A stretch of 54,975 bases of DNA from an uncultured bacterium. GTDB taxonomy: Bacteria > Verrucomicrobiota > Lentisphaeria > Victivallales > UBA1829. Positions within the stretch are counted from its first letter, which is position 1, and the number at the start of each line of letters is the position of its first letter. Where the stretch lies: NCBI GenBank assembly GCA_900549415.1, contig URNX01000021.1, forward strand, positions 1-54,975. The letters are read 5' to 3'. Of the stretch, positions 8,375 to 16,660 are shown piece by piece. The notes under the pieces were generated by a model. It saw only the letters and a list, made by a program, of their open reading frames with translations. It did not search any database and was not told the origin of the DNA. The position numbers and the translations under genes were made by a program.

Positions 8375-10081
8375 TCAGTGCGGGCGGTCAAGCTCCGGGT
8401 CCTTCATGATTGCCATGAGGTCGGAACGGGAGAGTCCGCGGATTTTCATGACTTCATAAAGTTTCTGTTCCGCCGCGGGAATTTCCGCGGTGCGCCCGAG
8501 GCGCCCGAGACAGGTGATCTGCCCGATGTACGGGAGAGTTAGATACGGGAAGTTCGCGGAATCAAGCCGGTATTCCTTCAGCGCCTCTTCATCGCGCCCG
8601 GTCATGGCGAGGGCGAGGGCTTTGAGCCCGTGAATGCGGGAGATGTTGCGGTACGGTGTGCCTTCAAAATGCTTCGCAAGCTCCAGCGCGTGTTTGGGAT
8701 CGTTGCGGCGCATGAGAGCGGATTCTATTGCCTGATAGAGCTGTTCGGGGAACGCCGTCGAGAGTTCCGCCGCACGGTTTTCCAGCCGCGCTGCAAGACC
8801 CGGGTTCGCGGTTCGGGCGGAATGGTAAGTGTCAGTCGCACGGAAATTGATCCATGCGCTCAGCACGACACCGCAGAGCGCAAGTGCTCCGATTGCCTGA
8901 GGAATACGTTCGAATTTGCGGTTCGGTTCGGCGCAGCGCATCACGGGAGCCCAGAAATAACCGGTGAGCAGAAGCGCAAAAATATCAAGCGGCCAGGCGA
9001 AAAAGGTCAAATCAAGCATCCCGTGAATCAGCAGCGCAAGGAATGCAAGGAAAAAAAGTTTTTCCTCCGTCCGCTTGAACTTCCAGCGACGCAGAAAAAG
9101 CGCCGCTCCTTTGACGGTCAGAAAGAGCCATGCAAGCAGGGCTGGAATGCCCAGGCACGCCGCGATGTTCAGCAGTTCGTTGTGCGGATGAATGGTTCGC
9201 CACGCCATGTGTCGGTGCAGAAAATATTCCGCCGTTTTGTACGGGGAGAAGGAGAGTTCGAACGATTCCGCGCCGACGCCGAACGGATGACCGGCAATCA
9301 GCGAAAGGGTCGATTCCCAGATCGCCGGGCGTATCTCATTGCGCTGGAAAGATTCCAGAAATGCGGATCCCGCCGTGGAGAGATAAACGGCTCCGGCGAG
9401 CAGAAATGCAAGCGGGAGATAAAGCAGAATTCTGCGTTTTGTCCCCGTCCAGTGCATCAGCAGAGCGGTGTATCCAGCTCCGAGCAGTCCCAGCGCCGCC
9501 GCCCGGGAACCGCATAAACAGAAGAGCGCGGCGGAGAGCAGAACCGGGATCCCGAGAAGCGGAATCAGCAGCTTGCGGGTCCCTTTGAACTTGCGCGCCG
9601 GGAAGAGCATCGCAAACGGGGTTGTGATGAGAATCAGCGCGGCGTTCCAGTTCCAGTTCCCCGGGATTCCGCCGAGCGGTTTCCCCGTGAGATACTGTCC
9701 GAGCGTGAGCAGAATGTCGAGAATCCACAGAAGCGCAAGAACCGCCGGCAGTTTCTCCCGCATTTCCTTGCGGTTCAGCGCGGCAAGCAGCGGAATGCTC
9801 AGAAACGCGAGGTTGAGTCCGAGACTTTCCTGCGTCCAGTACCCGTTGATGAAAAAGTGTGCGAGCGCGGAGAGCAGAAGCACCGCGAATGCAAGAAGCG
9901 TCCATTTTGAGACGCTTTTCAGCATTGGAACGAGCCGTTTCCATTGAAAAAGAATCAGCGCGCCTGCGAGGAGCGCGAGTTCCCAGCGCGGAAAAACGGA
10001 AGTCGCGTTTCCGTAGCTGCCGATCAGCATGGCCGGACGGTACAGCAGAAGAGCAATCAGCAGAAACGCGAGCATTCCCAT
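8375..10081 (-). CDS. O-antigen ligase/polymerase-like membrane protein (Wzy_C)
   Basis: A 568-residue polytopic membrane protein with about a dozen hydrophobic segments in residues 1-400, followed by a soluble C-terminal part with TPR-like helices (ALELAKHFEG, GLKALALAMTGRDEEALKEYRL). The loop containing FGVGAESFELSF and the HPHNELLNIAACLG motif are typical of the Wzy_C/WaaL family, which joins or polymerises lipid-linked glycans on the outer face of the inner membrane. Ligase and polymerase cannot be told apart from sequence. The start overlaps the upstream glycosyltransferase stop by one base (TAATG), implying coupled translation and a joint role in surface polysaccharide assembly. Confidence 0.85.
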   Translation of the reverse strand: MGMLAFLLIALLLYRPAMLIGSYGNATSVFPRWELALLAGALILFQWKRLVPMLKSVSKWTLLAFAVLLLSALAHFFINGYWTQESLGLNLAFLSIPLLAALNRKEMREKLPAVLALLWILDILLTLGQYLTGKPLGGIPGNWNWNAALILITTPFAMLFPARKFKGTRKLLIPLLGIPVLLSAALFCLCGSRAAALGLLGAGYTALLMHWTGTKRRILLYLPLAFLLAGAVYLSTAGSAFLESFQRNEIRPAIWESTLSLIAGHPFGVGAESFELSFSPYKTAEYFLHRHMAWRTIHPHNELLNIAACLGIPALLAWLFLTVKGAALFLRRWKFKRTEEKLFFLAFLALLIHGMLDLTFFAWPLDIFALLLTGYFWAPVMRCAEPNRKFERIPQAIGALALCGVVLSAWINFRATDTYHSARTANPGLAARLENRAAELSTAFPEQLYQAIESALMRRNDPKHALELAKHFEGTPYRNISRIHGLKALALAMTGRDEEALKEYRLDSANFPYLTLPYIGQITCLGRLGRTAEIPAAEQKLYEVMKIRGLSRSDLMAIMKDPELDRPH

Positions 10082-11244
10082 TATTTTTTCTCCAGAGTTG
10101 CGAGCTGTTCCATATAATCTTTGAGGAGAACATCGGACATCGTGCGCCAGCCGAAGCGCGAGGCGACGAGTTCGCGTCCGTTCGTTCCGAGTTCGGTGGC
10201 GTGTGCCGGATCCGCCATGATTTCGCGGATTGCGGCTTCCGCGCCGTCGCGGTCTCCCGGCTGAAGCAGGTATCCCGTTTTCCCGGGAATGACCACTTCC
10301 GGCGTGCCGTCGAGCGCATATGCAATGACCGGTTTCCCCGAGGCGAGCGACTGCACCGCCGCGCGGGGGAGTCCTTCGCGCAGGGAGAAGTGCACCAGAG
10401 CCGACGAGAGTGCAAGATATTTCCAGACTTCGTTCGGCGGGACGAGTCCTGCGAATGAAAACCGTTTTTCGAGTCCGGCTTCCGCAATTTGCGCCTGGAT
10501 TTCCTCCATCATCGAACCGTTGCCGATGATGAGATAATGAATGTCCGGAATCTCTTTCGCCAGTTTGATTGCGACTGGAATGAAGGTTTCATATCCCTTG
10601 AGCGGGAAGAGCCGCGCGAGCGTGGCGAAGACGACCGCGTTTTCCGGGATCCCAAGCGACTTGCGCAGTTCCGGATCGGGTTTCGAGGTCAGAAATGGCT
10701 CCAGTTCCATGCCGCTGTAGACGACTTTGTACTGTTCCGGCTTTCCGACTCCCGCGGCGAGACTCTGGTCGATCATCGCCTGTGCGACGGCGTAAATCCG
10801 TTTTCCGCAGGGCGCCGCGGCGCGTTCGCTGGCAATGTAGATGAAATTCTTCCAGAACTTTTCATAGCGGTGAAAAGCGAGACCGTGAATCGTGTGCGCG
10901 ACGAACGGCACATGCGCCGCTTTCGCCGCGAAACGCCCGACGATTCCCGCTTTGGAGCTGTGTGTGTGCACCACGTCATATTTTTCCGCCCGGAACAGCT
11001 TTTTTAGGAAGAAATAGGCCTTCAGATCGGTGAGCGGCGAGATTGCGCGAACCAGATGCGGACACTCCACGATTTTGAGTCCGGGGCACGATACGCGTTT
11101 GAGCAGTTCACCTTCCGGACCGGGGGAGGGACCGGTGACAAGTGTCACATCGTGTCCCGCCTCAACCGCGCCCCGGCAGGAGAGCAGGGTGTTTTCCTGC
11201 GCTCCGCCGACAATCATCCGGGTTATGACATGGCAGATTTTCAT
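10081..11244 (-). CDS. Glycosyltransferase family 4 protein
   Basis: A 387-residue GT-B fold retaining glycosyltransferase. The N-terminal domain starts MKICHVITRMIVGGAQENTL, the loop characteristic of GT4, and includes VVHTHSSKAGIVGR. The C-terminal half has LARLFPLKGYE, LIIGNGSM and the nucleotide-sugar motif SLREGLPRAAVQSLASGKPVI (EX7E-like). It adds a sugar to a lipid-linked or surface glycan in the cytoplasm. It is 6 nt downstream of purD with no clear Shine-Dalgarno, so it likely relies on coupling, and it overlaps the Wzy_C gene by one base. The donor and acceptor sugars are unknown. Confidence 0.92.
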   Translation of the reverse strand: MKICHVITRMIVGGAQENTLLSCRGAVEAGHDVTLVTGPSPGPEGELLKRVSCPGLKIVECPHLVRAISPLTDLKAYFFLKKLFRAEKYDVVHTHSSKAGIVGRFAAKAAHVPFVAHTIHGLAFHRYEKFWKNFIYIASERAAAPCGKRIYAVAQAMIDQSLAAGVGKPEQYKVVYSGMELEPFLTSKPDPELRKSLGIPENAVVFATLARLFPLKGYETFIPVAIKLAKEIPDIHYLIIGNGSMMEEIQAQIAEAGLEKRFSFAGLVPPNEVWKYLALSSALVHFSLREGLPRAAVQSLASGKPVIAYALDGTPEVVIPGKTGYLLQPGDRDGAEAAIREIMADPAHATELGTNGRELVASRFGWRTMSDVLLKDYMEQLATLEKK

Positions 11245-11250
11245 GGCGGC

Positions 11251-12522
11251 TTACCGGTTGAATGCGCGTTTCGCAATATCTTTGCGGTACTGCATTCCCT
11301 GCCAGGAGATTTTGGCTGCTGCTTCGTAAGCCTTCTTGACCGCCTCGCGGATGTCCTTGCCGCGCGCGGTGACGCCGAGGACGCGTCCGCCGTTGTTGAG
11401 CAGCTTGCCGTCCTTCATGACGGTTCCTGCATGATAAACGATTGCGCCGTCCTTTTCCGCCTCTTCGATTCCGGAGATCTCGTGTCCTTTGTCGACTGAC
11501 GCCGGATATCCGCCGGAAGCGAGCACGATGCAGACCGCCGGGTCGGGCGACCAGACGAGTTCCGCCTTGTCGAGTTCCCTGTTTGCGGTTTTGAGGAGCG
11601 TATCGGCGAGATCTCCGTCAAAACGGGTGAGAACCGCCTGTGTTTCGGGATCGCCGAAACGGACGTTGAATTCGAGGACTTTCGGTCCGTTTTTTGTGAC
11701 CATGATTCCCGCGTAGATGATGCCGCGGTAGTCGAGTTTTTCCGCCTGAATGCCGCGGAGGAAATTGTCGAGAACGGTCTTCTGGACTTCTGCAAGAAGT
11801 TCGGGCGTGACGACCGGTGCGGGGGAGTACGCGCCCATTCCGCCGGTGTTCGGTCCTTTGTCTCCGTCGAGCTGGCGTTTGTGATCCTGGGAGCTGACGA
11901 GCGGAATGACGGTTTTGCCGTCGGTGAGCGCGAGAATGGACGCCTCTTCGCCTTCGAGGAGTTCTTCGATAACGACGCGGTATCCGGCTTTCCCGAAAGC
12001 TCCGGAGAAGCATTCGCGGACGCCTTCGAGAGCTTCATCGAGGCTGGAGGCCACGATTACGCCTTTGCCGGCGGCGAGACCGTCGGCTTTGACGACCACG
12101 CCGCGTCCGGCTGCATATTCCGAGCGGACATACTCTTCGGCCGCCTTCTGATCGGTGAACGATGCATAAGCTGCGGTCGGGATGCCGTATTTGACCATGA
12201 ACGCTTTGGAGAAATCCTTGCTTCCTTCGAGCTGAGCCGCGTCTTTGGAGGGGCCGAATACGGGGATTCCCATTGCGCGGACGGCATCCGCCACGCCCTG
12301 GCAGAGGGGAGCTTCAGGGCCGACGACGACGAGTCCGACGTTCTTTTCCTTCGCGAAGTTCGCGATGGATTCGTTATCGGAAGGGATGCTGACGCATTCT
12401 GCGATCTGAGCCATTCCGGGATTTCCGGGAGCGCAGTAGATTTTGCCGATGTTTTTGCTGTTTCTGAGACCCCGGCAGATTGCGTGTTCGCGTCCGCCGC
12501 TTCCGATAAGCAGGATATCCAT
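11251..12522 (-). CDS. purD: Phosphoribosylamine-glycine ligase PurD
   Basis: PurD (GAR synthetase) ligates glycine to phosphoribosylamine in the second step of de novo purine synthesis. The 423 residues match the family's normal length. Diagnostic segments are MDILLIGSGGREHAICRGL, the ATP-grasp region GRGVVVKADGLAAGKGV, PNTGGMGAYSPAP and FNVRFGDPETQ. AAAGGAG precedes the ATG. It heads a three-gene run with the GT4 and Wzy_C genes, an odd pairing of purine and surface-glycan functions. purQ lies 33 kb away in its own unit. Confidence 0.97.
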   Translation of the reverse strand: MDILLIGSGGREHAICRGLRNSKNIGKIYCAPGNPGMAQIAECVSIPSDNESIANFAKEKNVGLVVVGPEAPLCQGVADAVRAMGIPVFGPSKDAAQLEGSKDFSKAFMVKYGIPTAAYASFTDQKAAEEYVRSEYAAGRGVVVKADGLAAGKGVIVASSLDEALEGVRECFSGAFGKAGYRVVIEELLEGEEASILALTDGKTVIPLVSSQDHKRQLDGDKGPNTGGMGAYSPAPVVTPELLAEVQKTVLDNFLRGIQAEKLDYRGIIYAGIMVTKNGPKVLEFNVRFGDPETQAVLTRFDGDLADTLLKTANRELDKAELVWSPDPAVCIVLASGGYPASVDKGHEISGIEEAEKDGAIVYHAGTVMKDGKLLNNGGRVLGVTARGKDIREAVKKAYEAAAKISWQGMQYRKDIAKRAFNR

Positions 12523-12555
12523 GAAAAACTCCTTTGTTTTGAGTATAATGGAGGT

Positions 12556-12584
12556 AATATAGTTTCGTCCGGAGCTTTTTTCAA
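12556..12584 (-). promoter_or_regulatory. Promoter of purD
   Basis: On the minus strand TTGAAA (12579-12584), a 17-bp spacer and TATATT (12556-12561) precede the purD start by about 35 bp. I see no convincing PurR box. Confidence 0.6.
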
Positions 12585-12596
12585 TCGGGGAACGGG

Positions 12597-12636
12597 AAAA
12601 ACGGGGGCAATTTCAGGAATCTGTTGAAATTGCCCC
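12597..12636 (-). terminator. Intrinsic terminator after the pilT pair
   Basis: GGGGCAATTTCA (minus strand, 12636-12625) pairs perfectly over 12 bp with TGAAATTGCCCC (12615-12604) across a 9-nt loop, and a short T run follows at 12601-12597. It lies directly after the second PilT gene and before the purD promoter. Confidence 0.85.
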
Positions 12637-12651
12637 GGGAAATCCGGAAAT

Positions 12652-13707
12652 TTATTCCAGATAGTCGATGAAGAGCTTTTTGTCGCTGGCCTTCATGTAG
12701 GCTTCTTCGGCGGAAATGATGTCGTTCATCAGCAGATCTTTCAGACCGCCGTCCATACTGCGCATTCCCATGCCTTTGTTCGCTTCGATGATGGTTCGGA
12801 TGTTGGAAATCTGACCTTCGCGGATTGTGTTCGGAAGACCGTCCGTCCAAAGCAGAATTTCATGGCATGCAATTCGTCCGCCCGCTTTTTTGCGGCAGAG
12901 CAGCTGCGAAACAACCGCCTGAAGACATTCCGCAAGCATGGTGCGGATCTGCGCCTGCTCGTTCGAGGGGAACGCGTCGATGATTCGGTCAATTGTCTTC
13001 GGGGCGTTGTTGGTGTGCAGGGTTGCGAAAACAAGCATTCCCATTGCGGCGCAGGTGAGCGCAAGACGGATCGTTTCCATTTCTCGCATTTCTCCGATCA
13101 GCACGATGTCCGGGTCGGAACGCATCGCGCCGCGCAGCGCAATCGGGAACGATTTGCTGTGAATGCCCACTTCGCGGTGGACAATCGTACAGTTCTTGTT
13201 TTTGTGCACGAACTCAATCGGGTCTTCAATGGTGATGATGTGGCGCTTCATCGTGTCGTTGATGTAGTCGATCATCGCCGCAAGCGTGGTTGATTTTCCG
13301 GAACCGGTCGGACCGGTCACGAGCACAAGACCGCTCTTGATTTTGCAGATGTCCAGCAGAATTTCGGGAAGTTTGAGGTCGGCGACGGTCAGAATTTTGC
13401 TCGGGATCTGACGGAGCACCGCCGCCTGGCCGTAGTAGTTGTACATATAGTTGCAGCGGAAGCGGGCGAGACCGGGGATTTCGTATGCGAAGTCGAGGTC
13501 GTGCGTCTGAAGATAGGTGTCCCAGCGGTCGGCGGGGAGACAGATCTCCTTGAGCATTTTCTCCATGAATTCAGGGGTGAGGATGAAGTCGTTCGCGGGC
13601 TTCAGGTTTCCGCTGATGCGGTATTTCGCGGGATAGTTGATGGAAAGATGCAAGTCCGAGCCTTTCAGACTCAGCATTTCTCTCAGATAATCGTCAATAA
13701 TGGGCAT
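12652..13707 (-). CDS. PilT/PilU-type twitching motility ATPase
   Basis: A 351-residue secretion-type ATPase of the PilT family, which powers pilus retraction. Features: N-terminal PAS-like region with GSDLHLSINYPAKYRISG, Walker A GPTGSGKS at 132-139, Asp box ITIEDPIEF, Walker B IVLIGEMREMET and His box ATLHTNNAPKTIDRI. The open frame runs upstream to 13896, but that part overlaps the previous gene and is Arg/His-rich shadow. The ATG at 13707 has AAGGAG 8 nt upstream and begins MPIIDDYL, matching the family start. It follows the other PilT gene by 14 nt. Confidence 0.93.
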   Translation of the reverse strand: MPIIDDYLREMLSLKGSDLHLSINYPAKYRISGNLKPANDFILTPEFMEKMLKEICLPADRWDTYLQTHDLDFAYEIPGLARFRCNYMYNYYGQAAVLRQIPSKILTVADLKLPEILLDICKIKSGLVLVTGPTGSGKSTTLAAMIDYINDTMKRHIITIEDPIEFVHKNKNCTIVHREVGIHSKSFPIALRGAMRSDPDIVLIGEMREMETIRLALTCAAMGMLVFATLHTNNAPKTIDRIIDAFPSNEQAQIRTMLAECLQAVVSQLLCRKKAGGRIACHEILLWTDGLPNTIREGQISNIRTIIEANKGMGMRSMDGGLKDLLMNDIISAEEAYMKASDKKLFIDYLE

Positions 13708-13721
13708 GATCGGACTCCTTC

Positions 13722-15215
13722 TTATTTTTTCTTCTTCGCGGCGGCTTTCGCGGCAACCAGTTTCTTCGCTTCTTCCACGGCAACGTATTTTTTGATCTGG
13801 TCGATGACGGAGGTGTCGCGCATGTAGGCAAGGGCGGTGTCTGCGGTGATGTGACCGGCTTTGAATTTTTCGAACAGGTTCTGATCGAGGGTGCACATGC
13901 CGGCTTTGCTGCCGATCTGCATGGTCGCTTTGAGCTGATAGAGTTTGCCTTCGCTGATGAGGTTCGCCACGGCGACGGTGTTGATCAGCAGTTCGTAGGC
14001 AATGGTCAGTCCGCCGTTTGCCGCGGGAACGAGCCGCTGACAGACGATGCCGCGCAAGCTGCCTGCGGTCATGGCGCGGATCTGCGGCTGCTGGGCGGGG
14101 GGAAAGACGTCGAGCACGCGGTTCAGCGTGTTGCCCGCATCGCAGGTGTGCAGAGTCCCGATCACCAGGTGTCCGGTTTCGGATGCGGTGATTGCGTTTT
14201 CGATGGTCTCAAGGTCGTGCATTTCACCGATGACGATGATGTCCGGGTCTTCTCGCAGCGCACCCTTCAGTGCGGCGTGGTAGCTCTTCGTGCAGGTGCC
14301 GATTTCGCGCTGAGTGATCTGGCAGCCCTTCGATTTCTGCACGATTTCAATCGGGTCTTCCACGGTGATCACATGGTCTTCGCGGGTGTTGTTGGCGACT
14401 TCAATCATCGAGGCGAGCGTGGTGGTTTTGCCCGAACCGAGCGGACCGGTCACGAGGATCAGACCGTTGTTGTAGTCGAGCAGACGCCGGATGTTCTTGG
14501 CGTCGGCGGGAAGAAAGCCCAGCTCTTCCAGCGTCATAATCTTGTCGGGAACCAGGCGGTACGCGCCGGACATGCCGTCCTTGTGAAACATCAGCGCGGT
14601 ACGGAAGCGCGCCTTGCCGATCTGAAGACCGATGTTCATATCCTGGCTCCGGCGGAACTGTTCGCGCTGTTCCTCCGTGAGAAGCGCCATGTTGAGACGA
14701 ACCACATCCGCGTCGGGCATCACCCATTCGGGGTCGATGCGTTCCAGCAGAAGGTTCTTGCGGATGAACGCTGGCGCATTCGAGGAAAGATGAAGGTCGG
14801 AAGCTCCGTAAACGCGGAGCGCAAGGAGCAGCTGGCGCATGGTGTCCGCAACCTCTTCATCCGTCATCTGCGAGACATTTCGCAGACTCGGAATTTCCGC
14901 GTTCACGCCGCCTTCTCCGGTAACGGTCTGCGGTTCGGCGGGCTGTTCAGGATTCTGTTGAGCGATTCCAAGATCGGGCGCCTGGCCGGTTGCCGCCTGC
15001 TGCTGGGCGAATGCAATCACCTGCTCCAGCTGCGACGCCCAGTTCTGTGCGTCTTCCGGAGACATCCCGGCGCAGAGCTCGTTGAGCACTTCCTGCGCAT
15101 ACTGCATGAGATCCGGCTCTCCGCCAAGCGCATTATTAATCTGTACTCCTCGCTCGACCGTCATGATTGAGTTGTCGACGAGGGTCTTTAAAAACCACTG
15201 AACATCCAGCTGCAT
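13722..15215 (-). CDS. PilT-type ATPase with N-terminal extension
   Basis: A 497-residue paralogue of the following gene. Residues about 115-470 form the PilT-type ATPase: ASDLHLSSNAPAFIRKN, Walker A GPLGSGKT at 257-264, ITVEDPIEI, IIVIGEMHDLETI and GTLHTCDAGNTLNRV. Residues 1-115 are an added Gln/Glu-rich segment (LEQVIAFAQQQAATGQ), and the C-terminus is a Lys/Ala-rich tail. The two ATPases probably act together on type IV pili or a related machine. No pilB, pilC or pilQ is in the window. AAGGAG precedes the ATG. Confidence 0.92.
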   Translation of the reverse strand: MQLDVQWFLKTLVDNSIMTVERGVQINNALGGEPDLMQYAQEVLNELCAGMSPEDAQNWASQLEQVIAFAQQQAATGQAPDLGIAQQNPEQPAEPQTVTGEGGVNAEIPSLRNVSQMTDEEVADTMRQLLLALRVYGASDLHLSSNAPAFIRKNLLLERIDPEWVMPDADVVRLNMALLTEEQREQFRRSQDMNIGLQIGKARFRTALMFHKDGMSGAYRLVPDKIMTLEELGFLPADAKNIRRLLDYNNGLILVTGPLGSGKTTTLASMIEVANNTREDHVITVEDPIEIVQKSKGCQITQREIGTCTKSYHAALKGALREDPDIIVIGEMHDLETIENAITASETGHLVIGTLHTCDAGNTLNRVLDVFPPAQQPQIRAMTAGSLRGIVCQRLVPAANGGLTIAYELLINTVAVANLISEGKLYQLKATMQIGSKAGMCTLDQNLFEKFKAGHITADTALAYMRDTSVIDQIKKYVAVEEAKKLVAAKAAAKKKK

Positions 15216-15255
15216 ATTATGCGACTCCTTGCAATAAATGATTCATGATGAAACA

Positions 15256-15284
15256 AACATAGAATGCAGTTTTGAATTTTTCAA
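15256..15284 (-). promoter_or_regulatory. Promoter of the pilT pair
   Basis: On the minus strand TTGAAA (15279-15284), a 17-bp spacer and TATGTT (15256-15261) lie about 40 bp before the first PilT start. Confidence 0.55.
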
Positions 15285-15326
15285 ATAGAAAACTCGATTT
15301 TTCCGCGATTTTTCCTGCGTGTCTGC

Positions 15327-15371
15327 AAAAAAAACGCGTTCCGGCTCCCGGATGAGAGCGGAACGCGTTTT
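15327..15371 (-). terminator. Intrinsic terminator after serS
   Basis: A perfect 13-bp inverted repeat, AAAACGCGTTCCG (15331-15343) with CGGAACGCGTTTT (15359-15371), has a 15-nt loop. On the minus strand it runs into a T tract. It lies 20 nt after the serS stop and closes the ywlE-rpiB/glyA-serS unit. Confidence 0.92.
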
Positions 15372-15390
15372 GCTTTGAAAAGGAAATGCC

Positions 15391-16638
15391 TTATTTCGGC
15401 ACTTCGATCTTGTCGAATCCGGTGTACGGACGGAGGACTTCCGGGATGATGACGGAGCCGTCGGCCTGCTGGTAGTTTTCCAGAATGCAGATGGCAACAC
15501 GGTCGGTCGCGGCAGTCGCGCTGATCGTGTGGACATAACCCTTGGAGCCGTCTTTCGCTTTGTAGCGGATGTTGAGGCGGCGGGACTGGAATTCCGTGAG
15601 GTTCGTGTTAGAGGTGACTTCACGGTATCCGTTGAAGCCCGGGAACCACGCTTCGATGTCGTACTTGCGGTAGCCCGGCGCGCCCATATCGCCGACGCAG
15701 ACGTCAACCACATGGTAGGGAAGACCGAGTTTCTGGAGCAGCATTTCCTCGTTTTCGAGAGCGAAGAGGTGCTGGTTCACGGAGTCTTCCGGTTTGCAGA
15801 AGATGATCTGCTCAACCTTGTGGAACTGGTGCACGCGGAAGATGCCGCGGCTGGCTTTTCCGTAGCTGCCCGCTTCGGTGCGGAAGCAGGGGGAGTAGGC
15901 TGTGTAGAAGAGCGGGAGCTTCTCGGCTTCGAGCGTCTCATCGGCGTGATAGCCGACAAGGGTCTGCTCGGAGGTGCCGATCAGAGCGAGGTCTTCGCGT
16001 TCCAGCTTGTAGGTCTGGTCGGCGAAGAACGGGAGATAACCGGTTCCGAAGAGCGTGCGCTCCTTGGCGAGGCAGGGGGTGATCATCGGGGTGAAGCCGC
16101 GCTTGATGAGCTCGGCTTTGACCCATGTGTAGAGAGCATCGCAGAGGAGGGCGCCTTTGCCCTTCCAGTAGTAGAATCCCGCCTGGGCGACTTTTGCGCC
16201 GCGCTTGATGTCGAGAATGTCGAGCTTTTCGGCGATTTCCTGATGATCCTTGATCGGGAAGTCGAAGTTGCGGATCGTGCCGACTTTGCGGATTTCCTTG
16301 TTGTCGGCGTCGTCCTTGCCCATCGGGACTTCGGGGTCGAGGATGTTCGGAAGCCAGGAGAGCGCTTCGTCGACTTTGACGTTGAGTTCGCGTTCCTTTT
16401 CTTCGAGCGCGGAGAGTTCATCCTTCATCGCTTTGACCTGGTCGCGGGCGGCGGGATTGGTCTTGCACTCTTTGCTCAGACGGTTGCGTTCGCTGCGGAG
16501 GAACTCCGCGCGCTGGGTGACTTCACGGCGCTCTTTGTCGAGCGCGACAATGGTGTCGACATCGACGTCGGAGCCGCGGATTTCGCAGTTCTTCTTGATG
16601 AACTCGGGATTTTCGCGGATGTATTTAATGTCGATCAT
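15391..16638 (-). CDS. serS: Serine-tRNA ligase
   Basis: SerS charges tRNA-Ser. The 415-residue protein has the N-terminal antiparallel coiled coil (about residues 30-105, e.g. SALEEKERELNVKVDEAL) and the class II catalytic core. Motif 2 is FRTEAGSYGKASRGIFRVHQ and the motif 3 region includes TSNTNLTEFQSRRLNIRYK, both normal for bacterial SerRS. An AAGGAG site precedes the ATG. It is the last gene of a three-gene unit, 22 nt behind the RpiB-GlyA fusion; serine links it to GlyA, which interconverts serine and glycine. A strong terminator follows. Confidence 0.97.
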   Translation of the reverse strand: MIDIKYIRENPEFIKKNCEIRGSDVDVDTIVALDKERREVTQRAEFLRSERNRLSKECKTNPAARDQVKAMKDELSALEEKERELNVKVDEALSWLPNILDPEVPMGKDDADNKEIRKVGTIRNFDFPIKDHQEIAEKLDILDIKRGAKVAQAGFYYWKGKGALLCDALYTWVKAELIKRGFTPMITPCLAKERTLFGTGYLPFFADQTYKLEREDLALIGTSEQTLVGYHADETLEAEKLPLFYTAYSPCFRTEAGSYGKASRGIFRVHQFHKVEQIIFCKPEDSVNQHLFALENEEMLLQKLGLPYHVVDVCVGDMGAPGYRKYDIEAWFPGFNGYREVTSNTNLTEFQSRRLNIRYKAKDGSKGYVHTISATAATDRVAICILENYQQADGSVIIPEVLRPYTGFDKIEVPK

Positions 16639-16660
16639 AAATCAGACTCCTTGTTTCGGG

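Noticed and set aside
13708..13896. Upstream extension of the second PilT frame
   Set aside because: It lies inside the preceding PilT gene and is Arg/His-rich; the ATG at 13707 has a ribosome-binding site and the conserved N-terminus.
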